A stretch of DNA of 64,000 bases from UBA4781 sp963674975 (GTDB lineage Bacteria > Chloroflexota > Anaerolineae > Anaerolineales > Anaerolineaceae), in assembly GCA_963674975.1 (NCBI GenBank), contig OY771913.1, positions 434,001-498,000 on the forward strand, written 5' to 3'. Position 1 is the first letter of the stretch, and every line of letters begins with the position of its first letter. Both the position numbers and the translations under genes were made by a program. Positions 44,080 through 52,983 of the stretch are shown here, piece after piece. The notes beneath the pieces are model-generated. The model worked only from the letters and a program-made list of their open reading frames with translations. It was not told where the DNA came from and did no database searches.

Positions 44080-44088
44080 TGTTATAAT
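44080..44088 (+). promoter_or_regulatory. Extended -10 promoter element of the LysM gene
   Basis: TGTTATAAT, 33 nt before the ATG at 44122. Another member of the TGnTATAAT set. Confidence 0.48.
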
Positions 44089-44121
44089 ATTTCGGCTTTT
44101 ACAAAAAAAGAGTGAAGCACT

Positions 44122-45258
44122 ATGAATCCTAAAAATAAACAAACGAACGACAAAGTATGTCCTACCTGTGGAACCCATCTAAACGCCAATGCTACGCGCT
44201 GTTTGGTCTGCGGAAGAACATTTACTGATGTACCTGCCCCGACTCCTACCAATAAGATCAAATCACGCGGGCTGCCTCAATTCACAATGAGTTTACCGAT
44301 CGCGTTGGGCGCCATTCTGATCCTGATCGCGATTGGAGCGGGCATTATTTATTTCGTTCTACGCGGCTCCGGGCAAATTGCTTCGGCGCAACCAACCACA
44401 ACCCCCACCCCCACTGCGACGCTGGAACAAAGCCCAACTCCTACATTAACATCCACGCCGGAACCAACCTCAACGACCGAACCACCGATCGAATATTCCG
44501 TTCAAGACGGAGATACCTGCAGTTCGATCGCGCTTGTTTACAACGTGAGTGTAAAAAGCATTGCAGATCTGAATAATCTTGAATCTGACTGCGGCGTATT
44601 GACGCTCAATCAGAAACTTCTCATCCCACGCCCTACCCCCACATCTTCACCGGAACCCACCGGCACACTCAGCGCTGTTCAGAAAACAGATACTGCCTGC
44701 ACAAAGATATCTTACACTGTTGGTGAAAATGACACACTCGGTGCCATTGCCGCAAATTACAACGTTTCTGTAGAAACACTGAAAACGTACAATGGGAAAA
44801 CTACCGATAACGTTTATCTCAATGAAGTGCTGACCATTCCATTGTGTGAACGCCTCCCAACCAGCGGACCTACCCCTACGGCAACACTTCCGGCACCTTT
44901 CACTGCCACCAATCTTCTGCTGCCGGCTGATGGGACCGTATTTACTGCCACCAATGATTCCGTTACCCTGCAATGGGCTGCTATCGGTGGAATGCTGGAA
45001 GGCGATTCATATGCCGTTACGATCGAAGATCTGACTGCCGGCGAAGGCAAGAAATTGACCGATTACACCAAAGATACCAAGTACATCGTGCCGGTCAGCT
45101 TCCGACCTGCCGAGAGCAATCCGCATATCATCCGCTGGTACGTACAGCCAGTCCGCCAATCAGGTACAACCGAAAATGGAGATCCCATCTACGTAACTGC
45201 CGGATATCCCAGCGATCCACGCGTCTTTGTCTGGTCAGGTTTGGGAACAACCCAGTAA
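44122..45258 (+). CDS. Membrane-anchored LysM protein with cytoplasmic zinc ribbon
   Basis: 378 residues in clear modules: a zinc ribbon (CPTCG and CLVCG, about 13-34), one membrane helix (about 56-76), a Thr/Pro linker (about 92-118), two LysM domains (about 120-170: YSVQDGDTCSSIALVYNVS; about 194-242: YTVGENDTLGAIAANYNVS), another linker, and a C-terminal beta-rich, Ig-like domain (about 255-375). The ribbon should face the cytoplasm and the LysM domains the cell wall. No enzymatic domain. A structural or sensing role at the wall is inferred. Confidence 0.83.
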   Translation: MNPKNKQTNDKVCPTCGTHLNANATRCLVCGRTFTDVPAPTPTNKIKSRGLPQFTMSLPIALGAILILIAIGAGIIYFVLRGSGQIASAQPTTTPTPTATLEQSPTPTLTSTPEPTSTTEPPIEYSVQDGDTCSSIALVYNVSVKSIADLNNLESDCGVLTLNQKLLIPRPTPTSSPEPTGTLSAVQKTDTACTKISYTVGENDTLGAIAANYNVSVETLKTYNGKTTDNVYLNEVLTIPLCERLPTSGPTPTATLPAPFTATNLLLPADGTVFTATNDSVTLQWAAIGGMLEGDSYAVTIEDLTAGEGKKLTDYTKDTKYIVPVSFRPAESNPHIIRWYVQPVRQSGTTENGDPIYVTAGYPSDPRVFVWSGLGTTQ

Positions 45259-45261
45259 AGC

Positions 45262-45292
45262 AAAAAGAGCGAGAGATACTCTCGCTCTTTTT
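45262..45292. terminator. Bidirectional terminator between LysM gene and trxB
   Basis: Stem AAAAAGAGCGAGAG / CTCTCGCTCTTTTT with a 3-nt loop, ending 3 nt before the convergent trxB stop. Confidence 0.87.
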
Positions 45293-45294
45293 TT

Positions 45295-46239
45295 TTATTC
45301 CTCTGCTTCAAGGAAATGGGTGGCTTCGATCGCTGCTGCCGCGCCCATTCCCGCGGATGTGATCACCTGGCGGTAGCGGGCATCTGCCGCTTCTCCAGCT
45401 GCATACACACCCGGAATACTGGTCTGCATTCTCTCGTTTACACGGATATAGCCCTTCTCATCCAGATCCAGAGATCCATTGAAAAGCCCTGTGTTGGGTG
45501 TATGACCGATAAAGACAAAGAGCCCATCCACATCCAGCTGGCTGAATTCTCCTGTTTTCACATTCTTGATCTTGAGCGCTTTGACCGCATCCCCGCCCAG
45601 CACTTCTTCCACCACCGAATCCCATAAGAATGAGATCTTGGCATTCTCTTTGGCTCGTTTCTGCAGCAGAGCACCGGCTCGCAGTTCATTGCGGCGGTGG
45701 ATGATGGTCACGGAAGAAACATAGCGGGTCAGGAAGATACCTTCCTCCAGGGCGCTGTCTCCGCCGCCCACCACAGCCACTTTTTTATCCTTGAAAAACC
45801 AGCCGTCGCAGGTTGCGCAGTAAGAAACTCCCCGACCGGTTAATTCTCTTTCACCCGGCACATTCAGCTTTTGGGGACTCGCACCGGTAGTGATGATCAG
45901 TGATCTGGCAAAGAACTCTCTATCGTACGTATTCAGCTTGAACGGTTTCTGAGAAAGGTCCACCGAGGTGACCATATCATATTCAAAGCGGGTACCGAAC
46001 TTCTCTGCATTCTTGGTAAAAAGGTCGGAGAGTTCACTGCCGCCCACTCCTTCGGGAAAACCCGGATAGTTCTCAATTACCGATGTGGTAGCTGCCTGCC
46101 CGCCGATATCCGTTCCTGTAAACACCAGCGGCTGCAATTCTGCGCGGGCAGTATACAGCGCTGCCGCCAAGCCTGCAGGACCGGACCCTAAAATGATCAC
46201 ATTTTCGATTTTCTTAACATTGTTTTCCATAGATCGCAT
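45295..46239 (-). CDS. trxB: Thioredoxin reductase
   Basis: NADPH:thioredoxin flavoprotein. 314 residues: FAD site GSGPAGLAAALYTARAE, GGQAATTSVIENYPGFP, redox pair CATC (C141, C144), NADPH site VGGGDSALEEGIFLTR, and the end GVYAAGEAADARYRQVITSAGMG. Start codons 9 nt apart (46239 or 46230) are equally possible. Lies 6 nt after the aminotransferase gene. No thioredoxin gene is adjacent. Confidence 0.93.
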   Translation of the reverse strand: MRSMENNVKKIENVIILGSGPAGLAAALYTARAELQPLVFTGTDIGGQAATTSVIENYPGFPEGVGGSELSDLFTKNAEKFGTRFEYDMVTSVDLSQKPFKLNTYDREFFARSLIITTGASPQKLNVPGERELTGRGVSYCATCDGWFFKDKKVAVVGGGDSALEEGIFLTRYVSSVTIIHRRNELRAGALLQKRAKENAKISFLWDSVVEEVLGGDAVKALKIKNVKTGEFSQLDVDGLFVFIGHTPNTGLFNGSLDLDEKGYIRVNERMQTSIPGVYAAGEAADARYRQVITSAGMGAAAAIEATHFLEAEE

Positions 46240-46245
46240 ATCCTT

Positions 46246-47589
46246 TTAAAGGATGTCATCCACTTTGCTTAATGCTTCATCTAGGATTCCGATTCCGGCT
46301 TCCAATTCTTCCTCATTGATGATAAGAGGCGGAATGACCAGGATCAGATTATCATGAACATAGTGGAATAATCCCTTTGATAGTGTATATTCCTGTAAAT
46401 CACTGATAATTTTAGGGGTTTTTCCGTACTCTCCAAGGGGTATTTGAGATTTCTTATCTTTTATTAATTCTATGGCTCCAAACAGCCCAATCCCGCGTAC
46501 ATCTCCTACGCAGGGATGTTTTTCTTTCAATCCATTGAAAAACTTCAACATGACCGGCTGCATGACTTGTGCATGTTCAACCAGATGCTGGGATTGCAGC
46601 ACGTCGATGTTGGCTGCCCCGGCAGCAAAAGATAAGGGATGCCCGTTATAAGTAAGCCCGCTGTCAAATTTAAGATGATCAAAATAAGATGCGATCTCTT
46701 CGCGCATACCCACCACACCCAGCGGCGCATAAGCGGATGTCAATCCTTTTGCCATAGTCATGATATCCGGCTTTACCCGCCAGTTATCTACCGCAAACCA
46801 TGCCCCGGTTCTTCCGAACCCGGTCATCACCTCATCTACAATCATCAACATGCCGTATTTATCACACAACGCGCGAATTCCCTGTAAATATCCATCAGGT
46901 GGAATAAGGATCCCATTGGTACCCGTTACCGCTTCGATAAAAATAGCCGCAATGGTGCCAGCTCCTTCGTAATGGATGATGCGCTCCAGATAGTCCAGAT
47001 GGCGCGCGGCATACTCTTCATCAGAAAGCTTTATCGCATCAGGAACCAGGTCATCACGGTAGCGGTATGCAGGCGGAAAATGCACCACACCCCCCATGAT
47101 GTTGGGCTCCCATGTCACCCGGCGTAGATCGCCTGAAAGGGCAACCGCACCATGCGAAGCACCGTGATAGGAGCGGTAGCGCGCCAATATCTTATGCTTT
47201 CCGGTAACCGCGCGGGCGAGCTTGATGGCGTTCTCATTGGCATCCGCTCCACCCATGGTGAATAAAAAGCGCGTGATCCCCTGTGGAACCACCTCACTCA
47301 GTTTTTCGAGCAGCAGCGCCCTGGCTTCGGTTGCCATGTGCGGACCGGCAAAGGTAAGTTCGCGCGCCTGATGGCAGATCGCTTCGATCACCTGCTGATT
47401 GCCGTGCCCGATATTGGAACACATCACCAGGGAGTTGAAATCCAGATAACGGTTTCCTTCAAAATCCCAGAAATACACCCCCTCCGCCCGTTCAACCGGG
47501 ATCGGTTGAATTTCTTTTTGCTTACTCCAGGTCCAAAAATTATGCGCCATACAGCGATCGATGATCTCTTGATTTCTTTTTTGAGCCAT
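46246..47589 (-). CDS. Class III PLP-dependent aminotransferase
   Basis: 447 residues. FNSLVMCSNIGHGNQQVI at the N-terminus, FTMGGADANENAIKLAR, RSYHGASHGAVALSGD, VDEVMTGFGRTGAWFA (PLP-ring Asp) and MAKGLTSAYAPLG with the Schiff-base Lys. This is the omega-amino acid / beta-alanine:pyruvate type of class III enzyme. The amino donor cannot be fixed from sequence. Probably cotranscribed with trxB, with no obvious metabolic link. Confidence 0.88.
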   Translation of the reverse strand: MAQKRNQEIIDRCMAHNFWTWSKQKEIQPIPVERAEGVYFWDFEGNRYLDFNSLVMCSNIGHGNQQVIEAICHQARELTFAGPHMATEARALLLEKLSEVVPQGITRFLFTMGGADANENAIKLARAVTGKHKILARYRSYHGASHGAVALSGDLRRVTWEPNIMGGVVHFPPAYRYRDDLVPDAIKLSDEEYAARHLDYLERIIHYEGAGTIAAIFIEAVTGTNGILIPPDGYLQGIRALCDKYGMLMIVDEVMTGFGRTGAWFAVDNWRVKPDIMTMAKGLTSAYAPLGVVGMREEIASYFDHLKFDSGLTYNGHPLSFAAGAANIDVLQSQHLVEHAQVMQPVMLKFFNGLKEKHPCVGDVRGIGLFGAIELIKDKKSQIPLGEYGKTPKIISDLQEYTLSKGLFHYVHDNLILVIPPLIINEEELEAGIGILDEALSKVDDIL

Positions 47590-47697
47590 TTACCCTGCTC
47601 CAATTCTGAGTATAAGAGTATCCTATCATAACTTGTGGGGGTTAAAATAGGGAGGAAATCAATGGATTCTCTGACAAACCGCAAAAAGGAGCTTCCC

Positions 47698-48483
47698 ATG
47701 AAAGAAGATGCAGCAGGAAAGTTCAAGGATAAGATCGCTCTGGTAACCGGGTCCAGCCGCGGCATCGGACAGGCGATCGCGCTGGAACTGGCTCGCCAGG
47801 GCGCGCATATCATCATCAATTATGTGCGCAACCAGGAACCGGCAGAAGAAACAGCCAAAGAAATTCAAGCAATGGGACGCAAAGCGCTGGTAGTGCGCGC
47901 CAACGTGGGAAAAATGGATAATCTCGAGCGCCTCTTCCAAGCCATAGAGCAGGAATTCGGCGCGCTGGACATTTTCATCAGCAACGCCGCTTCAGGCTTC
48001 AACCACCCGGCTATGCAGCAGCGCCCTGAAGGATGGGATCACACTATGAACGTGAACGCACGGGCTTTCTTATTCGGAGCGCAGCTTGCAGTGCCTTTGA
48101 TGGAAAAGCGCGGAGGCGGGAAAATGGTCGCCATCACCAGTCAGGGTTCTACCCGTGTTATGCAGGAATACATTGCCGTAGGAGCCAGCAAAGCCGCCCT
48201 TGAAAGCCTGACGCGCTATCTGGCGGTGGAATTGGCGCCAATGAATATCGCAGTCAATGCGGTTTCACCTGGAGTGGTGGAAACGAAAGCCCTGCAGCAT
48301 TTCAGCCAGTTATCCAATGATATGATAATCCGGCGCATTGCCAGAAGCACTCCCGCCGGTCGTATTGCCACCCCGCAGGATATCGCTCATGCGGTAGCCT
48401 TTCTGTGTTCGGAAGAAGCAGCCATGATCCGCGGGCAGGTGATCGTGGTAGACGGCGGTTTCAGCTTACAGATATCCCGCTAA
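47698..48483 (+). CDS. fabL: Enoyl-ACP reductase, FabL type (SDR)
   Basis: Reduces trans-2-enoyl-ACP in fatty-acid elongation. 261 residues: TGSSRGIGQAIALELA (NADPH site), SNAASGFNHPA, and the catalytic set Y158-IAVGAS-K165, a YX6K spacing that marks enoyl reductases rather than the YX3K of most SDRs. Also VSPGVVETKALQHF and IVVDGGFSLQ. The whole resembles Bacillus FabL. The start at 47698 has AAGGAG upstream. An ATG at 47662 with GGAGG is an alternative. Works with the AcpP encoded at 8065. Its stop overlaps that of the convergent cyclase gene. Confidence 0.85.
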   Translation: MKEDAAGKFKDKIALVTGSSRGIGQAIALELARQGAHIIINYVRNQEPAEETAKEIQAMGRKALVVRANVGKMDNLERLFQAIEQEFGALDIFISNAASGFNHPAMQQRPEGWDHTMNVNARAFLFGAQLAVPLMEKRGGGKMVAITSQGSTRVMQEYIAVGASKAALESLTRYLAVELAPMNIAVNAVSPGVVETKALQHFSQLSNDMIIRRIARSTPAGRIATPQDIAHAVAFLCSEEAAMIRGQVIVVDGGFSLQISR

Positions 48484-49112
48484 TCCCGCATCAATACTGC
48501 ACGCACCGGAGCGCCTTCCACTCCCTTTAATTTCAGCGGCAGGCATACCAGGGTGTAGATGCCCGGGTCCACTTTCGAAAGATCGAGCGTTTCGATGATG
48601 GCAATATTCTTCTCCATCAGGCGGGAATGAACCGGTCTGAAATCATCCGCAGGCGAAATGGAAAGATAATCGATGCCAACCAGCTTTACTCCCTGATCGA
48701 TCAAATAATCCGCTCCATCCAGGCTGAGCGACACAAAATCTTCTTGAAAATCATTGGGACAGGTTTTCCAGTACTGCGAATTGCACGTCTTGAACAGCAC
48801 CCGTTGAATGCCCTTTTTCAATCCGGCAGCTTCCAATACCTGTGCATCGATGCTTTCCGCCTCATCGAGAATCCGTACTACCTGTGCTTCTCCGATCAAC
48901 AGATCTAGCGGAAAATCTTCGATCAGCCCTCCACCCGGTAGAAAATGCCTGGGGGCATCCATATGCGTGCCGGTGTGCACGCTCATTTTCATCTCACTGA
49001 GGTTGTAGGGAGCGCCCCTTGCAATATCCATAACCTGACGAATTTTCACCGGGCTGTCGCCTTCCCACTTGACCATATCCGGGGATATGTCGATGCTGAT
49101 ATCAAAGATCAT
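48480..49112 (-). CDS. Cyclase-family (kynurenine formamidase-like) hydrolase
   Basis: 210 residues of the PF04199 cyclase family, with the metal-binding HTGTHMDAPRHF (HxGTHxDxP) and later FKTCNSQYW, GVKLVGIDYLSIS and KNIAIIETLDLS. Members hydrolyse N-formylkynurenine or related amides. The substrate is unknown here. ATG at 49112 is chosen for its AGGAG site 7 nt upstream. The longer frame upstream encodes no family sequence. Overlaps the fabL stop by 4 nt. Confidence 0.85.
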   Translation of the reverse strand: MIFDISIDISPDMVKWEGDSPVKIRQVMDIARGAPYNLSEMKMSVHTGTHMDAPRHFLPGGGLIEDFPLDLLIGEAQVVRILDEAESIDAQVLEAAGLKKGIQRVLFKTCNSQYWKTCPNDFQEDFVSLSLDGADYLIDQGVKLVGIDYLSISPADDFRPVHSRLMEKNIAIIETLDLSKVDPGIYTLVCLPLKLKGVEGAPVRAVLMRD

Positions 49113-49206
49113 AGGTATGCTCCTGATGGTATTAATAAATGTTTTTGGATAGAATCTGATAGGTACGCAACATATAATAACAGAAACTGATATTTTAGGA
49201 GCAGGT

Positions 49207-50352
49207 ATGCGCGCAGTAGCAGCAATCGGTGTTGGACAGACAAAGATCGAAGAAAAGTGGGATAAATCACTCAAGGAGATCGCGGGAGAAGCCATCTTCG
49301 CCGCAGTACAGGATTGCGGTATCGACCATATAGACGGTGTCTTCGTCGGAAACATGATGTCTGCCTCCGCCAACCAGCAGCAAAACCTGGGAGCTTACAT
49401 CACCGACTGGATCGGAGCCAAGCACGTCAGCGCGATACGCCTGGAATCCGCCTGCAGTTCCGGTTCGGCTGCTTTCCGCGCCGCTTTCCTGGCAGTGGCT
49501 TCCGGCGAGGTGGAGGTGGCACTGGTGGTCGGCGTGGAAAAAATGACCGATTCTCCTACTGCTGAAATTACCTCCCACCTGGCAACCGCCGCCAGCGCTG
49601 ACTGGGAAGTGGATCAGGGGCTCTCATTTGTGGCTTTGAATGCCCTGCTCATGCGGCGCTACATGCACGAAACCGGCTGGCAGCACAAAGATTTCGCCAA
49701 TTTTTCGATCAATGCACATACCAATGCGATGAATAATCCTTATGCCCGCTTTCACATGCAAATAACAGAAGAAAAATACACTAACTCCGGCATGATCTGT
49801 GACCCGATCAACCTGCTGGATGCTTCTTCCATTGGAGATGGCGCAGCTGCGGTAATCCTCGTCCCGGCAGAAAAAGTGAGCGGCAGGGTCATCCGTGTGG
49901 CAGGTTCGGCAGCCGCTACCGATTCCATTGCCATTCATGATCGTAAAGATCCCACCTGGTTGGGAGCTGCAGAAAAATCATGTAAAGAAGCTTACGCGCA
50001 GGCTGGAATTACTGCAAAGGATATCGATTTCTTTGAATATCATGATGCTTTTTCCATCATGGCTGCCCTATCGCTGGAAGCCTGCGGTTTTGCAGAACGC
50101 GGAAAAGGTCCCATCTGCGCGGTGGAAGGACAGATCGGCAGAGATGGAAAACTTCCGGTTGCAACCATGGGCGGATTGAAAGCCCGTGGTCACCCGGTGG
50201 GAGCAACCGGTATCTATCAAATTGTAGAAGTGATCCAGCAGCTGCGCGGCACCGCCGGCAAGAATCAGCTTGAAAAAGCCCGCATCGGCATGACGCAGAA
50301 TATTGGCGGCAGCGGATCGAATATCATTACTCACATCCTGCGCAATGACTGA
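49207..50352 (+). CDS. Thiolase (archaeal-like acetoacetyl-CoA thiolase / SCP2-thiolase family)
   Basis: 381 residues. Nucleophile Cys in RLESACSSGSAAFRAA (about C90), catalytic His in GGLKARGHPVGATG, and FFEYHDAFSIMAAL with HDAF where classical thiolases have NEAF. The last motif is NIGGSGSN, without the second Cys of bacterial biosynthetic thiolases. These are traits of the archaeal/SCP2 group, which in archaea feeds HMG-CoA synthase. With mvaD and fni in the window it could start the mevalonate pathway, but the usual DUF35 partner and HMG-CoA synthase are not adjacent. AGGAG precedes the ATG. Confidence 0.86.
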   Translation: MRAVAAIGVGQTKIEEKWDKSLKEIAGEAIFAAVQDCGIDHIDGVFVGNMMSASANQQQNLGAYITDWIGAKHVSAIRLESACSSGSAAFRAAFLAVASGEVEVALVVGVEKMTDSPTAEITSHLATAASADWEVDQGLSFVALNALLMRRYMHETGWQHKDFANFSINAHTNAMNNPYARFHMQITEEKYTNSGMICDPINLLDASSIGDGAAAVILVPAEKVSGRVIRVAGSAAATDSIAIHDRKDPTWLGAAEKSCKEAYAQAGITAKDIDFFEYHDAFSIMAALSLEACGFAERGKGPICAVEGQIGRDGKLPVATMGGLKARGHPVGATGIYQIVEVIQQLRGTAGKNQLEKARIGMTQNIGGSGSNIITHILRND

Positions 50353-51214
50353 TCTGAAAACACTGCAGAAAAAAGCAAAAACTTATCGGGAGAAAACCTA
50401 TCGAATTCCCCGTTCCCTTCGTCTGCATGGTCCGCAGGACGCGGTCAATTTTGTGAATGAGCGCGGCTTTGCCTTTTTCTGGCCGATCAAAGATTACGAC
50501 ATGCCCAACCTGTGGTATGCCACGGTTGGCGAACGCCCGGTACCTAACAACCACGATGATCCGGGTCACGTCACCTGGGGTTGGAAAGACGGTTTGCTGG
50601 ATAAACGGGTATGGTACTACGCAAAACTGATCCGCAAGAAAGCCACCATTCTCTCTTTTGAAATGGCAGCCTGTTTTTACGCTCTTTCTCCAAATTATGG
50701 CGATTATGAAAATGATTATCTGGTGCAGTATAAGAATGGTTTGATGAGCGTGGAAATGAAGAACATATATGAAGCGCTCCTCGAACACGGTCCTCTGCAC
50801 ACCCTGGACCTGCATAAACAGGCGCGCATGACTTCATCAGACAAGAAATATATTTTTGATAAATCCCTCACCGACCTGCAGACCGAAATGAAGATCATTC
50901 CGGTAGGTATTGCGCAGGCAGGACGCTGGGGCTATGCCATGATCTATGATATCGCCGCCCGCTACTATCCCGAGATAGTGGAAAAAGCACGTTTTCTCAG
51001 CGAAGCAAAAGCACAGCAGGATATCATTTTGACTTACCTGCGATCTATTGGAATGGCAAAACTGAAAACGATCGACCGCCTGTTTGGATGGAAAACAGTA
51101 TATATCGATCAGGCATGCCGGGCTCTTGAGAAGCAGGGGAAAATACTTCCTTTCAAAGAGGGGGAAGAATCCGATCTAATCTATTACATCGGGGATATTT
51201 TTCATCTACAATAA
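50345..51214 (+). CDS. AlkZ-related winged-helix protein (uncertain)
   Basis: 289 residues, basic at the N-terminus. It overlaps the thiolase stop by 8 nt. Sequence such as WPIKDYDMPNLWYA, PGHVTWGWKDGLLDKRVWYYA and GRWGYAMIYDIAARYYP is compatible with the AlkZ/YcaQ (HTH_42) winged-helix family of DNA glycosylases, but I do not see the QxQ catalytic motif of AlkZ. No signal peptide or membrane helix. A DNA-repair or DNA-binding role is only a suggestion. Confidence 0.6.
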   Translation: MTDLKTLQKKAKTYREKTYRIPRSLRLHGPQDAVNFVNERGFAFFWPIKDYDMPNLWYATVGERPVPNNHDDPGHVTWGWKDGLLDKRVWYYAKLIRKKATILSFEMAACFYALSPNYGDYENDYLVQYKNGLMSVEMKNIYEALLEHGPLHTLDLHKQARMTSSDKKYIFDKSLTDLQTEMKIIPVGIAQAGRWGYAMIYDIAARYYPEIVEKARFLSEAKAQQDIILTYLRSIGMAKLKTIDRLFGWKTVYIDQACRALEKQGKILPFKEGEESDLIYYIGDIFHLQ

Positions 51215-51234
51215 TAGAGGATGGAAAATAATCG

Positions 51235-52983
51235 ATGCAATATGATTCACGATCGAAAAATAAAAAGCCTGCTGGTGTTTCCTGGAAAAAGAATGTCGTT
51301 CTAATTTCCAAGAACGCCAACGTCTGGCTGGTGCAGTTAAGTAAAAAATATCAAAGAGAGATCACCCACCTCGACCAGATTCCCGAAGAAGAACTGAAAA
51401 AGCTGGCGGATTGGGGGATCAACGGACTCTGGTTGATCGGGGTATGGGAACGCAGCCCGGCTTCGAGAAAGATCAAGGAGCTGTACGGGAAGCAGGATAT
51501 TGCTGCATCGGCATACTCGATCAAGGAATACAAGATATCCCGATCGCTGGGAGGAGACGAAGCAGCCGATCAACTGCGAACCGTCTGCAGCAGGCATGGC
51601 ATTCGCCTGTGCGTCGATATCGTCCCCAACCATACCGGTATCGATTCCAACTGGCTCATGAAGCATCCGGATTGGTATATTTCCGTTCCGAAGAACCCCA
51701 TACCCGATTTTCATTTCGACAGCCCCGACCTCTCTCCCGATCCAGCCATCAGCCTCAAGCTGGAAGAAGGCTACTACAACCAGACCGGAGCCGCAGAGGT
51801 CTTTTTGCACGAAGATAACCGCAGCGGTGAAAAAAGATATATCTATCACGGCAACGATGGTACCAGCATGCCCTGGAATGATACTGCACAGCTCGATTAT
51901 TTGAATGCTGTGGTTCGCGAGCATATGATCCAAACCATCCTCGCCATCCTCAAACGCTTTCCCCTCATTCGTTTTGACGCTGCCATGACGCTCAGCAAGA
52001 AGCAGTTCCAGCGCCTGTGGTATCCCCTGCCCAACAGCGGGGAACGCTGCATTCCAACCCGTGAAAGCAATACCATGACGGCAGAAGAATTCGACAAAGC
52101 GATGCCGCGTGAATTCTGGCGTGAAGTGATCGAACGGGTCGAAAAAGAAAACCCGGAAGCGCTTTTAATGGCAGAAGCTTTCTGGTACATGGAAAATTTT
52201 TTCATCCAGGAATTGGGCATGCACCGCGTATACAACATTGCGTTCATGCAGTCGCTGCGTGATGAAGACAACAGCACCTATCAGAAAATTCTGCGAAATG
52301 CACTGGAAACCGATCCCCGACTGTTGGAAAAGTATGTCAACTTTTTGAGCAACCCGGATGAACGACCTGCTCTGGATCAGTTTGGCAAAGATGAAAAATA
52401 TTTCGCCGCCTGCACCATGCTGGCAACCCTGCCGGGTATACCCATGTTCAATCATGGGCAGATCGAAGGTTTTTCCGAACGCTACGGTATGGATTTTCTC
52501 GTTCCACTCATGGATGAAATAGAAGACGATCATCTCATTCAACAGCATGAAAATTTTATCTTCCCGCTTCTGCACATTCGAGAATATTTCTCAAATGCAA
52601 AAACCTTCCGTTTATTCGATGTGCTGGATAAGAAGAATGATGCGCTCCCGGATGTGTATGCTTATTTCAATCGGTTCGAGGAACATCAATCGCTTGTAGT
52701 CGTCAACGATTCCTCGCATAAGCACACTGTTCATTTCCACCAGTCCTGCCCTGTGCTGGTCGATAAAAAGAAAAAGAGATTTTCACTGCTGGAACTGCTG
52801 CCGGAAAGCTCCGCTGAAGCGATGTTGATCTGTGAAGAAATTCGTACAGGGGAAAAAAATATTTTTTCTCGAAAAGCATTAGAAAAAGACGGCTTCTCAT
52901 TTTTCCTGAAACCGTATCAACATCTGGTTTTTGAACTTACCTGGAACGAGCAGTCGGTAGATAACGCTTCATCTTCTCACTGA
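51235..52983 (+). CDS. Alpha-amylase family glycosyl hydrolase (GH13), atypical
   Basis: 582 residues, no signal peptide, so cytoplasmic. GH13 regions: CVDIVPNHTG (I, about 125), IRFDAAMT with the nucleophile (D248), LMAEAFW with the acid/base (E314), and NPDE (373-376), where the usual region IV NHD has Pro for His. LPGIPMFNHGQIEGF follows as in other GH13s. The specificity is unclear. It probably acts on glycogen or maltodextrin, linking to glgA, glgC and malQ. The 3' end overlaps the convergent SDR gene by 47 nt. Confidence 0.83.
   Translation: MQYDSRSKNKKPAGVSWKKNVVLISKNANVWLVQLSKKYQREITHLDQIPEEELKKLADWGINGLWLIGVWERSPASRKIKELYGKQDIAASAYSIKEYKISRSLGGDEAADQLRTVCSRHGIRLCVDIVPNHTGIDSNWLMKHPDWYISVPKNPIPDFHFDSPDLSPDPAISLKLEEGYYNQTGAAEVFLHEDNRSGEKRYIYHGNDGTSMPWNDTAQLDYLNAVVREHMIQTILAILKRFPLIRFDAAMTLSKKQFQRLWYPLPNSGERCIPTRESNTMTAEEFDKAMPREFWREVIERVEKENPEALLMAEAFWYMENFFIQELGMHRVYNIAFMQSLRDEDNSTYQKILRNALETDPRLLEKYVNFLSNPDERPALDQFGKDEKYFAACTMLATLPGIPMFNHGQIEGFSERYGMDFLVPLMDEIEDDHLIQQHENFIFPLLHIREYFSNAKTFRLFDVLDKKNDALPDVYAYFNRFEEHQSLVVVNDSSHKHTVHFHQSCPVLVDKKKKRFSLLELLPESSAEAMLICEEIRTGEKNIFSRKALEKDGFSFFLKPYQHLVFELTWNEQSVDNASSSH

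Noticed and set aside
49113..49373. In-frame N-terminal extension of the cyclase gene
   Set aside because: The family starts at MIFDISIDISP, with AGGAG before the ATG at 49112. The upstream part runs antisense into the thiolase gene.
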